64,000 nt of DNA from Agrobacterium tumefaciens_K (GCF_031801495.1 NZ_JAOEGC010000002.1:2480001-2544000); one strand, 5' to 3'; counted from the stretch's first letter, positions 17,272 to 26,772 are shown. Notes: generated from the sequence alone by a model not told the origin. Numbers and translations are program-made.

Positions 17272-18255
17272 TCATTCGGTGGTGATCGGCCGTGTCATCA
17301 ATTGTTGCATGGCATTTGCCACATCGAGATTGCCGTCGATAATCGCGGCTACGGCCTCCGTCACCGGCATGTCGACCGCGTAATGCCCGGCAAGGCGGGC
17401 AGCCACGGCTGCCGCAAACGCTCCCTCCACCAGACCGCCGGAGACATCCCGGCCTTCCCCATGTCCAAGCGCGATACCGAAGCGAAGGTTTCGCGATTGA
17501 TGGCTCGTCGCCGTGAGAACCAGATCACCCAGCCCTGAAAGGCCGCGCACCGTATCCGCCTTGCCGCCCATGGCGACCACAAGGCGCGACATTTCGGCAA
17601 GTCCGCGGGAGATCAGGGCCGCACGGGCGGAATCGCCAAGCCCCGCGCCTTCCACGATCCCCGCCGCAATGGCCAGAACATTCTTCAAAGCTCCGCCGAG
17701 CTGTACGCCGATCCGGTCATCCGATGCATACAGGCGGAACGTCCTGCCACTGATCGTCGACGCCAGCCTTTCAGCCACGGCCATGTCTTCGGCAGCGATC
17801 GCCATCGCGGTTGGCAGTCCGCGGGCGATATCGGCCGCGAAGCCCGGACCGGAAAGCACCGCGACCGGATGGTGCGGCAACTCGGCCTCGAGAAGCTGCG
17901 TCAAAAGCCGGCCAGAGCCACGGTCGATACCCTTGGCACAGGTAACGATGACAGAATCCTTGGCGAGATAAGGACCGTAGTGCCGGGCAGCATCTGCATG
18001 CGCCTGCGATGGCATGGCAAAAAGCACGATTCCGGCATCGGCAAGAACGCTTTCTTCGGCAGAAAACGCCAGAGCATCCGGCAGGTTGATGCCGGGCAAG
18101 ACAGCCTCATGAACCCTGTCCGACAGAAGATCGGCCATCAGCGCCGGATCGCGGCCAAGCAGCGTGACATCGTGACGGTTTTCGAGAGCGATCACCACAG
18201 CAAGCGCGGTTCCGAAAGCACCTGCGCCGATGACGACGATTTTTTCACGCTGCAT
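17272..18255 (-). CDS. gpsA: Glycerol-3-phosphate dehydrogenase (NAD(P)+)
   Basis: Reduces dihydroxyacetone phosphate to sn-glycerol 3-phosphate for phospholipid synthesis. 327 residues. The nucleotide-binding motif is VVIGAGAFGTALAVVIA (about residues 6-22); the substrate region includes TCAKGIDRGSG and GGALKNVLAIAAGI with the catalytic Lys. Normal length. The start codon overlaps the tsaD stop by one base (TGATG), so the two genes are translationally coupled, a frequent tsaD-gpsA arrangement in alphaproteobacteria. Confidence 0.96.
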   Translation of the reverse strand: MQREKIVVIGAGAFGTALAVVIALENRHDVTLLGRDPALMADLLSDRVHEAVLPGINLPDALAFSAEESVLADAGIVLFAMPSQAHADAARHYGPYLAKDSVIVTCAKGIDRGSGRLLTQLLEAELPHHPVAVLSGPGFAADIARGLPTAMAIAAEDMAVAERLASTISGRTFRLYASDDRIGVQLGGALKNVLAIAAGIVEGAGLGDSARAALISRGLAEMSRLVVAMGGKADTVRGLSGLGDLVLTATSHQSRNLRFGIALGHGEGRDVSGGLVEGAFAAAVAARLAGHYAVDMPVTEAVAAIIDGNLDVANAMQQLMTRPITTE

Positions 18256-19352
18256 CAGGCCTTGGCTCCTCTTTTGCCGAAACCGATCAGTGTTTCCGCG
18301 TTGGCGTCGAGCGGCCAGCGAGAACGCGGCTGGGTATCTAGCGAATCCGGTTCACGGCCATCAGCCATACGTTCCAGACCGGCCCAGGCGATCATCGCGG
18401 CATTGTCGGTGCAAAGCCGGTGCGGCGGCGCAATGAAACGGAATTTGTAGGTGTCGCACAGAGACTGCAAGGTGCTGCGGATTTCCTGATTGGCGGCCAC
18501 GCCACCGGCCACGACCAGCGCCGGTTCACCGTCGATATCGGGAAACTCTTCCCGGAACCGCGCAAGCCCACGGCCGATGCGATCTTTCAGGGTGCGGGAC
18601 ACGGCCTTCTGGAAGGATGCACAGATATCCGCGATATCCTGATCCGACAGTGGCGCAATCGCTGTCGCTGCCTGCCGTACGGCCGTTTTTAGGCCGGAGA
18701 AGGAGAAATCGAGCCGGGTTTCGCCCACCATGGGACGTGGCAACGCAAAGCGATCCGGATTTCCTGTCGCTGCCGCTTTTTCCACCGCAGGCCCGCCGGG
18801 ATACGGCAGACCGAGAAGCTTCGCCGTCTTGTCGAAGGCCTCGCCAAGCGCATCGTCGATGGTCGTTCCCCAGCGCTCGTATTGTCCAACGCCGCGCACC
18901 AGCACGAGCTGCGTATGTCCCCCGGACACCAGCAACATCAGATAGGGGAAAGACAGTCCATCCGTCAGCCGCGCCGTCAGCGCATGGCCTTCGAGATGAT
19001 TGATGGCATAAAGCGGCTTGCCCGCCGCTTTCGCGATTGCCTTGCCGGTCATCAGGCCGACGATCAGGCCACCGATAAGACCGGGCCCAGAGGTGGCGGC
19101 GATGGCATCGATATCTGCAAGCGAGACACCTGCCTCAGCAAGCGCTTCCTCGACCAGCGTGTCCAGCGCCTCGACGTGAGCGCGTGCCGCGATTTCCGGC
19201 ACAACGCCACCATAGGCGCTGTGCTCCTCAAGCTGCGACAAAACGACATCGGAGATGATCTCTCCACGCCCGTCGGCATGGCGAACCACCACGGAAGCGG
19301 CGGTTTCGTCACAACTTGTCTCAATGCCGAGGATACGAAGAAAGGAGGTCAT
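18255..19352 (-). CDS. tsaD: tRNA N6-threonylcarbamoyladenosine transferase subunit TsaD
   Basis: Kae1/TsaD subunit of the complex that makes the universal t6A37 modification in ANN-decoding tRNAs. 365 residues. The ASKHA fold begins LRILGIETSCDETAASVV; the metal-binding motif is INHLEGHALTA. The start is at 19352 (MTSFLRILGIETSCDE); a longer frame to 19526 overlaps the hemC promoter and start and has no family similarity. Its start lies 71 bp from the divergent hemC start. It is followed by gpsA with a one-base overlap. Confidence 0.97.
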   Translation of the reverse strand: MTSFLRILGIETSCDETAASVVVRHADGRGEIISDVVLSQLEEHSAYGGVVPEIAARAHVEALDTLVEEALAEAGVSLADIDAIAATSGPGLIGGLIVGLMTGKAIAKAAGKPLYAINHLEGHALTARLTDGLSFPYLMLLVSGGHTQLVLVRGVGQYERWGTTIDDALGEAFDKTAKLLGLPYPGGPAVEKAAATGNPDRFALPRPMVGETRLDFSFSGLKTAVRQAATAIAPLSDQDIADICASFQKAVSRTLKDRIGRGLARFREEFPDIDGEPALVVAGGVAANQEIRSTLQSLCDTYKFRFIAPPHRLCTDNAAMIAWAGLERMADGREPDSLDTQPRSRWPLDANAETLIGFGKRGAKA

Positions 19353-19423
19353 CAGTGGTTCGTTGATTGCGGTCAAAGGGAAACTTAGGTACGGAAACAC
19401 CCGGTAACAATGGATAGACGCGG

Positions 19424-20353
19424 ATGCAAACAAAACCTTTCCGAATCGGCACACGCGGTAGCCCTCTGGCATTGGCGCAGGCTTATGAAACGCGAGACCG
19501 CCTCGCCGCCGCACATGGTATTGCACCCGACATGTTCGAGATAGTGCCCATCACCACCAAGGGCGACCGCATCGCGGATCGCGCGCTCTCTGAGGTTGGC
19601 GGCAAAGGTTTGTTTACCGAGGAACTGGAAACGAAGCTTCTGTCAGGCGAACTTGATTTTGCCGTGCATTCTTCCAAGGACATGGCGACGAAACTGCCGG
19701 AAGGCCTGCATCTTTCCGCCTTTCTGCCGCGCGAAGATGTACGTGACGCCTTCATCGGCCGGGCCGCGCCGAAGTTGATCGAGTTGCCGCACGGCGCAAC
19801 GGTCGGTTCGGCGTCGCTGCGCCGACAGGCGCTGATCCGCCGGTTGAGGCCCGACCTCAACGTGATTCTGTTTCGGGGGGCTGTGGCAACACGTTTGCGT
19901 AAGCTGGAAGACGGTCTGGCAGATGCAACATTGCTGGCCTTTGCCGGTCTGAAGCGCCTCGACATGGCAGACGTTCCGACGGAAGTGCTGGAAATAAAGG
20001 ATTTCCTCCCCGCTCCGGCGCAAGGCGCGATCGGTATCGAAAGCCGCATCGGCGATGGCCGGGTCGACGATCTGCTGGCCGCCGTCAATCACGGTCCCAC
20101 TTACGACGCTGTTTCGTGCGAACGTGCTTTCCTGTCGGTACTCGATGGGTCATGTCGCACGCCAATCGCCGGTTACGCCGTTTGCGATGGCGATGAACTG
20201 CATTTTTCGGGACTTATCCTGACGCCGGATGGACAGACGAGCCACAGCGTCGAAATATCCGGTAAATGTGCGGATGCCGCATCGCTGGGCCGCAAGGCCG
20301 GTGAAGACGTCCGTGCACGGGCGGGCACGAGCTTCTTCGAAGGGTGGTCCTGA
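19424..20353 (+). CDS. hemC: Porphobilinogen deaminase (hydroxymethylbilane synthase)
   Basis: Condenses four porphobilinogens into hydroxymethylbilane, the third step of haem synthesis after ALA. 309 residues. The N-terminus FRIGTRGSPLALAQA, the substrate-binding HSSKDMATKLPEG and SASLRRQALIRR (Arg/Lys-rich), and the dipyrromethane cofactor cysteine in SVLDGSCRTPIAG (about residue 243) are all present. First gene of a plus-strand hemC-hemD-mic60-hemY series, with hemD starting 4 bp after its stop. Confidence 0.97.
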   Translation: MQTKPFRIGTRGSPLALAQAYETRDRLAAAHGIAPDMFEIVPITTKGDRIADRALSEVGGKGLFTEELETKLLSGELDFAVHSSKDMATKLPEGLHLSAFLPREDVRDAFIGRAAPKLIELPHGATVGSASLRRQALIRRLRPDLNVILFRGAVATRLRKLEDGLADATLLAFAGLKRLDMADVPTEVLEIKDFLPAPAQGAIGIESRIGDGRVDDLLAAVNHGPTYDAVSCERAFLSVLDGSCRTPIAGYAVCDGDELHFSGLILTPDGQTSHSVEISGKCADAASLGRKAGEDVRARAGTSFFEGWS

Positions 20354-20357
20354 ACCG

Positions 20358-21098
20358 ATGAGGGTCGTCATCACCCGGCCGGAACGATCCGCCGAGAAGA
20401 CGGCGGCAAAGCTGAGGACACTCGGCCACGATCCGGTGCTTCTGCCCCTGTTTTATCCCATCCACCACGGTGATGTGGCGAGCGCGGCTCTCAAAACGCC
20501 CGCATCCGCCATCGCTGTGACAAGCGCTGAAGCGATCCGGGCGCTGAAACCGCTCGGCAAAACGGTCGATCCTTTTTTCGCGAAGCCGCTTTTTGCTGTT
20601 GGCGAGGCAACCGCAAAAGCAGCGAAACAGGCTGGGTTTCACAATGTCTTCACCGCTTCGGGTGACGGAAAATCTTTGGCGGTAGTGGTCGCGGAAAATC
20701 GCGCTCTATTGTCTGCGGATGCACCTCTGCTCTATCTCGCCGGAACGCCGCGGGCATCAGCATTCGAAGCCGGGCTTGCATCCGCCTCGATCGCTTTCAC
20801 GGTGGCCGAATGCTACGAGATGCGAGAAGGCGATTTTCAGCCTCGTATCTGGGAAAAAGCACTTCTCTCAGAAACGGCGGATGCTGTTTTGCTCTATTCC
20901 GCTGAGGCAGCGCGAGCCTTTTTTCGCAGCGCGACAAAAGCGCCCTACGTGACAGCCTTGAAGAAAACGCGCTTCATATGCATGAGCGCAAATGTCAGCG
21001 CTCATATTCCTGAGGTTTTTAGCGCCCAGGCCAGCACACCCGAAGCGGCAAGCGATGCGGCAATGTTCGCAATACTGCAGCAGATCGCCGGAACCTAA
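20358..21098 (+). CDS. hemD: Uroporphyrinogen-III synthase
   Basis: Closes and inverts ring D of hydroxymethylbilane to give uroporphyrinogen III. 246 residues from the ATG at 20358 (MRVVITRPERSAEKTAAKL), the usual family opening with the VxTRP motif. HemD sequences are poorly conserved, but the two-domain layout, the ITRPE start, the VTSAEAIRAL segment, and direct placement after hemC make the call secure. The frame is open upstream into hemC, but that stretch is hemC sequence in another frame. Confidence 0.94.
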   Translation: MRVVITRPERSAEKTAAKLRTLGHDPVLLPLFYPIHHGDVASAALKTPASAIAVTSAEAIRALKPLGKTVDPFFAKPLFAVGEATAKAAKQAGFHNVFTASGDGKSLAVVVAENRALLSADAPLLYLAGTPRASAFEAGLASASIAFTVAECYEMREGDFQPRIWEKALLSETADAVLLYSAEAARAFFRSATKAPYVTALKKTRFICMSANVSAHIPEVFSAQASTPEAASDAAMFAILQQIAGT

Positions 21099-21171
21099 TT
21101 CCCTCTCGCCTCTTTCCTTTGCCGCCATCACTGACTAGGTTTAGACTATTGCAGGCAGAAATGAGGTTGTC

Positions 21172-22527
21172 ATGGTATCGGGAAAGCCGCCACGCCACTC
21201 CAAGTCCAAAGCCGAGCCAGTCACGATTGATCTGGAGGCAAAGGATGTGACGGAAATCGGTAAGGAAAGCCAACCGAACCCGGAGGCTCCCGCCTCCGCC
21301 ACACCGGACGACGCACAGAAAACGGCACCTGTTGAGAGCGCGGGCAAGGATAGTGTCGCATCGGAAAACCCGAAACCGATCTGGGATCAACCCGTCAGAA
21401 CCCCGATAGAGCCGCAGCCCAACGTCGCCAAGACCGAGGAACCGAAAGCAGAAACCGCAAAACCGGACACCGCTCCCAAACCTGCGGCCGCATCTGCCCC
21501 CAAGCCGGACCAGACAAAGTCCGAACCGCCGAAAGCGCAGACTGCCAGGCCATCCCCCGAGACGAAAAGTTTCAGTAGCTCTGGACCGACACCGAAAAAA
21601 GAAGAAGCAAACCGCCAGGGTAACTCCGGTCTGATTGCTGCAGGCATCGTTGGCGGGCTTGTCGCGCTTCTGGCGGCGGGCAGCATGCAATATGCCGGTT
21701 ATTTGCCACCTTTTTCCGCAAACAGCGGCGCATCCGAAGAGTTGAATGCGCTTCAGGCACAGGTCACAAGCCTGCGCCAACAGATTGAAAACACACCGCA
21801 GGCCACAGCCGACACCTCAGCACTTGAGCAGCGCATCGCAGCTCTTGAAGGCGGCAACGGTGGCAGTGCCGAGACGTCTGCCCTTGCCGAACGGATTGCA
21901 ACGCTGGAAGCAGCCCTGCAATCGCAGACAGCTTCGCAAGGCACGGCAACCGAGGATCTGACGCGCCGGCTCAGCGAGGTGGAGGCCAAGCTGAATGAAC
22001 CGCGCGACGATGTAGAGGTCGCCCGCGCCATCGCATCGGCCGCGCTGAAAGCCGCCATCGATCGCGGCGGTCCGTTCCTCACGGAACTCGATACCCTCTC
22101 GAAAGTAACGCCGGACGATCCCGCCATCGCCTCCCTGAGGTCCTTCGCGACGACCGGCGTACCCTCCCGCGCGGAACTGCTGCGCAACTTCCCCGACGTC
22201 GCCAATGCAATGTTGTCGGCCATCCATCAGCCGGACCCCAGTCAGGGTATCGTGGAACGCCTGACGGAAAGCGCCCTCTCGCTCGTCAAGGTGCGCCCCG
22301 TGGGCAATATCGAGGGTGAAACGCCGGAAGCCGTGATTGCTCGCATGGAAAACAAACTCCGCAACGGCGATCTCCAGGGTGCTGCGCTGGAATGGGATGC
22401 CCTGCCCGATGCCGCCAAAACCGTATCCGCCGATTACAAAAAATCTCTGGATGCGCGCATCAATGTGGAGAATCTGGTGGGTGATACGCTGAGCCGCGCC
22501 ATTGGCAGCACCGGCAAGCAGGGGTAA
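21172..22527 (+). CDS. Mitofilin-like membrane protein (alphaproteobacterial Mic60)
   Basis: 451 residues. A long Pro/Ala/Lys/Glu-rich disordered N-terminus (1-150) is followed by one transmembrane helix (about 152-174, LIAAGIVGGLVALLAAGSMQ), an extended coiled coil (about 187-290, repeated ALEQRIAALE/ALAERIATLE heptads) and a helical C-terminal mitofilin-type domain (about 300-450). This is the layout of Mic60, the crista-junction organiser; alphaproteobacterial homologues are known and are typically found between hemD and hemY, as here. It would shape or tether the inner membrane. hemY follows after 4 bp, so the two are coupled. The domain call rests on architecture and context. Confidence 0.85.
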   Translation: MVSGKPPRHSKSKAEPVTIDLEAKDVTEIGKESQPNPEAPASATPDDAQKTAPVESAGKDSVASENPKPIWDQPVRTPIEPQPNVAKTEEPKAETAKPDTAPKPAAASAPKPDQTKSEPPKAQTARPSPETKSFSSSGPTPKKEEANRQGNSGLIAAGIVGGLVALLAAGSMQYAGYLPPFSANSGASEELNALQAQVTSLRQQIENTPQATADTSALEQRIAALEGGNGGSAETSALAERIATLEAALQSQTASQGTATEDLTRRLSEVEAKLNEPRDDVEVARAIASAALKAAIDRGGPFLTELDTLSKVTPDDPAIASLRSFATTGVPSRAELLRNFPDVANAMLSAIHQPDPSQGIVERLTESALSLVKVRPVGNIEGETPEAVIARMENKLRNGDLQGAALEWDALPDAAKTVSADYKKSLDARINVENLVGDTLSRAIGSTGKQG

Positions 22528-22531
22528 CGGC

Positions 22532-24148
22532 ATGACCAGAATTCTGACTTTCGTTGCCATCGTTCTGGCCCTCGGTTTCGGTTTCTCCTGGCTGGCGGAC
22601 AGGCCCGGCGTGCTGTCGATCGTGTGGCAGGGCCAACTCATCGAAATGAGCCTCATGGTCGCGGCCTCCATGGTGGCGGCACTGGTGGCCGTCACCATGC
22701 TCGTCTGGTGGATCGTCAACGCCATCTGGACATCGCCGAATGCGGCGCGCCGTTATTTCCGGGCTCGCAAGCGGGACCGTGGTTATCAGGCTCTCTCCAC
22801 CGGGTTGATTGCGGCGGGCGCCGGAAACGCGCTGCTGGCCCGCAAGATGACCGCACGGACGCAAGGATTGCTCAGCGCCGATCAGGAACCGCTCATTCAC
22901 CTGCTGGAAGCGCAGGCGGACCTCATCGAAGGACGCTACGATGCTGCCCGCCGCAAGTTCGAGGCAATGGCGCAGGATCCTGAAACCCGCGAACTCGGCC
23001 TTCGTGGCCTCTATATCGAGGCGCGCCGTCAGGGCGCCCATGAAGCGGCATTGCAATATGCCGAAGATGCCGCCGAAAAGGCGCCGTACCTGCCTTGGGC
23101 CGCACAGGCCACGCTGGAAAACCGTTGTCGCAACAACCAGTGGGACGACGCAATCCGCCTTCTCGATCAGCAGAAGGCCGCCGGCGTTATCGAACGCGGC
23201 GAGGCGGAGCGCCTGAAAGCTGTTCTCCTGACGGCCAAGGCTGGCGAAAAGCTGGAAAGCGACCCGGTTGGGGCCCGAGACGATGCCAAGCAGGCGCTCA
23301 AGCTGGCGAAGACGCTGGTTCCCGCCGCTCTCATCGCTGCGAAGTCCTATCTGCGCGAAGACAATCTGCGCAAGGCTGCATCCGTTCTGGAACCTGTCTG
23401 GAAAAGCAGCCCTCACCCGCAGATCGCCGAGCTTTATGTGCGGGCGCGCAGTGGCGACACCGCAATCGACCGCCTTAAACGCGCCGAACGGCTGGAAAGC
23501 CTGAAACCGAACAATATCGAATCGCTGTTTGCCGTGGCGCAGGCCGCGCTCGACGCCAAGGAATTCGCCAAGGCGCGGACCAAGGCTGAAGCTGCCGCCC
23601 GTATCGAACCGCGCGAAAGCATCTTCCTGCTGATGGCCGATATCGAGGAAGCGGAAACCGGCGATCAGGGCCGTGTGCGTTACTGGATGGCGCAGGGTCT
23701 GCGCGCTCCGCGTGATCCCGCATGGGTCGCCGATGGCATAGTCTCGGAAAAATGGCTGCCCGTCTCACCCGTGACCGGCCGTCTGGATGCGTTCGAATGG
23801 AAAGCGCCTTTCGGGCAGCTTGAAGGACCGGTGGAAGACGTCAGCATCGATAACGCGCTTGCAGCCGTTCCGGCCAAATCGGAACCCGCCCCCAAGATCG
23901 TTGTCGAAAGTGCACAGCCCCATAAGGATGATGGCGTGACGACCGCGACCAGGCCTGAGCCTATCGAGATCAAAACAGCAGCGCCCGTAGCCACACCGAA
24001 GCAGAAAACAGCAGCCTCCGCCTCACCACCTGTACCCGTGGCTGATGACAAGGAGCCTGTTCCCTTCTTTGGCGGCGCACCGGATGATCCCGGTGTGAAA
24101 AAGCCTGACAGCGAACCGGACGCCAAGACCCGGCTCAAACTTTTCTGA
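22532..24148 (+). CDS. hemY: HemY-type membrane TPR protein
   Basis: 538 residues. Two N-terminal membrane helices (about 3-22 and 37-60, the latter VAASMVAALVAVTMLVWWIV) are followed by the HemY_N region and TPR-like helical repeats (about 90-390), then a low-complexity Pro/Ala/Lys tail (about 420-538) that is long compared with gammaproteobacterial HemY (about 400 residues). This is the HemY of hemCDXY-type operons, not the protoporphyrinogen oxidase of the same name in Bacillus. Its biochemical role is unsettled. The ATG at 22532 follows AAGCAGGGG; the longer upstream frame lies inside mic60. Confidence 0.92.
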   Translation: MTRILTFVAIVLALGFGFSWLADRPGVLSIVWQGQLIEMSLMVAASMVAALVAVTMLVWWIVNAIWTSPNAARRYFRARKRDRGYQALSTGLIAAGAGNALLARKMTARTQGLLSADQEPLIHLLEAQADLIEGRYDAARRKFEAMAQDPETRELGLRGLYIEARRQGAHEAALQYAEDAAEKAPYLPWAAQATLENRCRNNQWDDAIRLLDQQKAAGVIERGEAERLKAVLLTAKAGEKLESDPVGARDDAKQALKLAKTLVPAALIAAKSYLREDNLRKAASVLEPVWKSSPHPQIAELYVRARSGDTAIDRLKRAERLESLKPNNIESLFAVAQAALDAKEFAKARTKAEAAARIEPRESIFLLMADIEEAETGDQGRVRYWMAQGLRAPRDPAWVADGIVSEKWLPVSPVTGRLDAFEWKAPFGQLEGPVEDVSIDNALAAVPAKSEPAPKIVVESAQPHKDDGVTTATRPEPIEIKTAAPVATPKQKTAASASPPVPVADDKEPVPFFGGAPDDPGVKKPDSEPDAKTRLKLF

Positions 24149-24164
24149 GAGCACAAGGACACAT

Positions 24165-24653
24165 ATGCTCAACCGTATTCAGTCGTTTTTTCAAACTCTC
24201 GTTGGCCAGCATACGGATGATTTCAGCCCGGACGATTTGAGAGTGGCGGTCGCTGCCCTGTGTTTTCAGGTGATGGAAGCCGACGGCACGGTGTCAAAAA
24301 CCGAGCGTGATCGCCTTCGCGAAATTCTTCAGGATTATTACCATCTGAATTCGGACAAACTGGATGCTCTTCTGGCGGCAGGTCAGGAAGCGGGCAAGGA
24401 AGCCGTCGACTACTACCGCTTCACCACCGATATCCGCCGTCACCTCGGGGAAGACCAGCGCGTCGAGCTTATTGGCATCCTCTGGGATATTGTCTACGCT
24501 GACGGTGAACGAAGCGAAATGGAAGACCACGTGATCTGGCGCGTCGCCGATCTGATGGGGGTTTCTGTCCGCGACAGGGTGCTGCAACGTCAACAGGCAG
24601 CAAAACGCTCCCTGTCCGCTGAAGAAAGCGAAAACGACAAAGATGCTGTTTGA
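24165..24653 (+). CDS. TerB-family protein
   Basis: 162-residue all-helical TerB-domain protein. It has the family's acidic metal-binding motifs: ALCFQVMEADGTVSKTERDRL (about residues 33-53) and ILWDIVYADGERSEMEDHVIW (about 106-126). The two repeats look alike, as in other TerB proteins. Despite the tellurite-resistance name, no other ter gene is nearby, so tellurite resistance should not be assumed. It lies 16 bp after hemY and its end overlaps the next gene by 11 bp, suggesting it belongs to the hem transcript. Confidence 0.88.
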   Translation: MLNRIQSFFQTLVGQHTDDFSPDDLRVAVAALCFQVMEADGTVSKTERDRLREILQDYYHLNSDKLDALLAAGQEAGKEAVDYYRFTTDIRRHLGEDQRVELIGILWDIVYADGERSEMEDHVIWRVADLMGVSVRDRVLQRQQAAKRSLSAEESENDKDAV

Positions 24654-25374
24654 CCCATCCAGGCAACAGGCCAGACAACCATCGATCCTTATCATTCTGC
24701 ATCAGGAGCGCTCCACGCCCGGACGGGTCGGGCAAATTCTGGTCGAAAAGGGCTACAGGCTGGATATCCGTCGCCCCGCGCTCGGCGACGATCTGCCGGA
24801 CACGCTGGAAAAACACGCAGGCGCCATCATTTTCGGTGGACCGCAGAGCGCCAATGATGCGCATGACTATGTCAGGACCGAAATAAACTGGCTGAAGGTG
24901 CCATTGAAGGAGAACAAGCCCTTTCTTGGCATCTGTCTCGGGGCGCAGATGCTATCAAAACATCTCGGCGGAAAGGTCGAGGCGGATCGTGAGGGCAAGG
25001 TCGAGATCGGCTGGTATCCTCTGCATCCCACAGAACACGGTCGCCTGCTGATGCCGCATTGGCCGAAAATGGTCTACCATTTCCACAAGGAAGGCTTCGA
25101 CCTGCCGCGCGGGGCTGAATTGCTGGCCGCCGGTGACGCCTACCCCAATCAGGCTTACCGCTACGGAAAAAATGCCTGGGGGCTACAGTTCCACGCGGAA
25201 CTGACGCGCGCCATGATGCACAGCTGGGTGGTGCGCGGTGCACAGCGCTTCGGCATGCCCAACGCACAGGTCGGCAGCCAGCATCTGGAAGGGCGGATGC
25301 TGTTTGACACGCCGCTCAGGGCATGGCTCGGCAACTTCCTGGATCTCGTTTTCGAGGGAAAGCCACAACGCTGA
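24643..25374 (+). CDS. Class I glutamine amidotransferase
   Basis: 243 residues with a complete class I GATase triad: nucleophile Cys98 in FLGICLGAQML, and His184 with Glu186 in LQFHAELTRAM. The protein lacks a synthase domain, so it resembles stand-alone GMP-synthase-like amidotransferases (COG0518), whose partners and substrates are unknown. An oxyanion-type GGPQSAND occurs at about residue 65. The ATG at 24643 overlaps the end of the terB gene by 11 bp in a different frame, so translational coupling is likely. It is the last gene of the plus-strand run before a convergent MFS gene. Confidence 0.85.
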   Translation: MLFDPSRQQARQPSILIILHQERSTPGRVGQILVEKGYRLDIRRPALGDDLPDTLEKHAGAIIFGGPQSANDAHDYVRTEINWLKVPLKENKPFLGICLGAQMLSKHLGGKVEADREGKVEIGWYPLHPTEHGRLLMPHWPKMVYHFHKEGFDLPRGAELLAAGDAYPNQAYRYGKNAWGLQFHAELTRAMMHSWVVRGAQRFGMPNAQVGSQHLEGRMLFDTPLRAWLGNFLDLVFEGKPQR

Positions 25375-25401
25375 CGCGGTTCGGCCACGAAACGCATGAC
25401 C

Positions 25402-26637
25402 CTATTTGTCCGGAAGTTCCAGACTGTCGATCTTGCGCAACTTGGAAAAGCCGAGCGCCCATATCACCGCAACAGCAAGCGTACCCGCACCACCGATAAC
25501 GACCGCAGGCACGGCGCCGATCACATGCGCCATCGTCCCGGCACGAAACTCGCCCAACTCGTTCGAAGCACCCACGAAGACAGAATTGACGGCGTTGACA
25601 CGTCCGCGCACCTCATCCGGCGTCCAAAGCGCGATCAACGTCTCACGAACGTAAACCGACACCATGTCCGACGCTCCCATCACGACCAGCGCCGCAATAG
25701 AAATCCATGCGGTCTGGGAAAGACCGAACACAACCGTAGAGATACCGAAAAGCCCTACGCCTACGAACATCATCAGACCCGCATGATGGCGGATCGGTTT
25801 GAATGCGAGGATGACGGCAACGACAATCGCACCGATGCCCGGTGCAGCACGCAGAAGACCGAGACCCCACGGCCCGAGCGTCAGCACTTCCTTGGCAAAA
25901 ATCGGCATGAGTGCCACCGCGCCACCAAGCAGCACCGCAAACAGATCAAGCGAGATCGCACCGAGAACCACCTTCTCCTGAGCAATGAAGCGGAAGCCGG
26001 CAAGCATGCTCTCGAGGCTGACCGCCTTCGCAGGGCTGCGCTGCTCCGGCTTTCGGATGATGAAGGCAAGAACCGCAGCCAGCGCAAACAGGCAGAACGC
26101 CACGCTATAGGCAAGTGACGCACCCACACCATAAAGCAGACCGCCAACGACCGGCCCGAGAATGGACGCCATCTGCCATGAAGACGAATTCCATGCCACC
26201 GCATTCGGCAGGTCTTCCACCGGGACCAGATTGGGTCCAAGCGACTGGACCGCCGGTCCCATGAAAGCGCGTTCGATGCCGATCACCACCAGAATGGCAA
26301 AGACCGGCCACGGCGAAAAGGTATGCGTCAGCGTCAATCCGAGCAATGCAGCGGCACATGCTGCCGCGACGATGAACCCGATGGCCATGATGAGCCGCCG
26401 GTTATGCCTGTCTGCAACCGTGCCGGTGACAAGGATCAGCAGCAATGACGGCAGGAACTGAAAAAGACCGATCAGGCCGAGATAGAAGGCGTTTCCCGTC
26501 ACTTCATACATCTGCCAGCCCACGGAGACACTGACGATCTGAAACGCAAAGGCCGCAAAAAACCGGGCCGTGAAAAAACGACGGTAGGAACTATGCCGGA
26601 ATGCGCCGAAACGATTTTCGGCAGAAATCAGTGACAT
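25402..26637 (-). CDS. MFS transporter (EntS-like)
   Basis: 411-residue major facilitator with about 11-12 hydrophobic segments. The N-terminal half has the MFS loop motif after helix 2 in modified form (GTVADRHNRRL), and the overall layout resembles the MFS_3 branch (EntS-type siderophore or drug exporters). Substrate is not deducible. The start ATG is at 26637 (MSLISAENRFGAFRHSSYRR). It converges on the GATase gene (27 bp between stops) and is divergent from yggT. Confidence 0.85.
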   Translation of the reverse strand: MSLISAENRFGAFRHSSYRRFFTARFFAAFAFQIVSVSVGWQMYEVTGNAFYLGLIGLFQFLPSLLLILVTGTVADRHNRRLIMAIGFIVAAACAAALLGLTLTHTFSPWPVFAILVVIGIERAFMGPAVQSLGPNLVPVEDLPNAVAWNSSSWQMASILGPVVGGLLYGVGASLAYSVAFCLFALAAVLAFIIRKPEQRSPAKAVSLESMLAGFRFIAQEKVVLGAISLDLFAVLLGGAVALMPIFAKEVLTLGPWGLGLLRAAPGIGAIVVAVILAFKPIRHHAGLMMFVGVGLFGISTVVFGLSQTAWISIAALVVMGASDMVSVYVRETLIALWTPDEVRGRVNAVNSVFVGASNELGEFRAGTMAHVIGAVPAVVIGGAGTLAVAVIWALGFSKLRKIDSLELPDK

Positions 26638-26772
26638 CGGCTAAACGCTCGCGATAAATTTAGGACCTTCCCATAGAAGGATATGACAAGAATCGCCAGC
26701 GCTGTTTGGGCAACACTTGCCGGTTCCCGCGCCAATGTCTAAATGTCTTTCAACAAAGACACGGAGATATTG

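Noticed and set aside
20229..20357. Longer hemD start at 20229
   Set aside because: The extension lies wholly within the 3' end of hemC in another frame; the ATG at 20358 gives the standard VxTRP start.
24165..24653. Tellurite-resistance operon suggested by the TerB name
   Set aside because: No terA, terC, terD or terZ gene is near; TerB domains are common in unrelated contexts.
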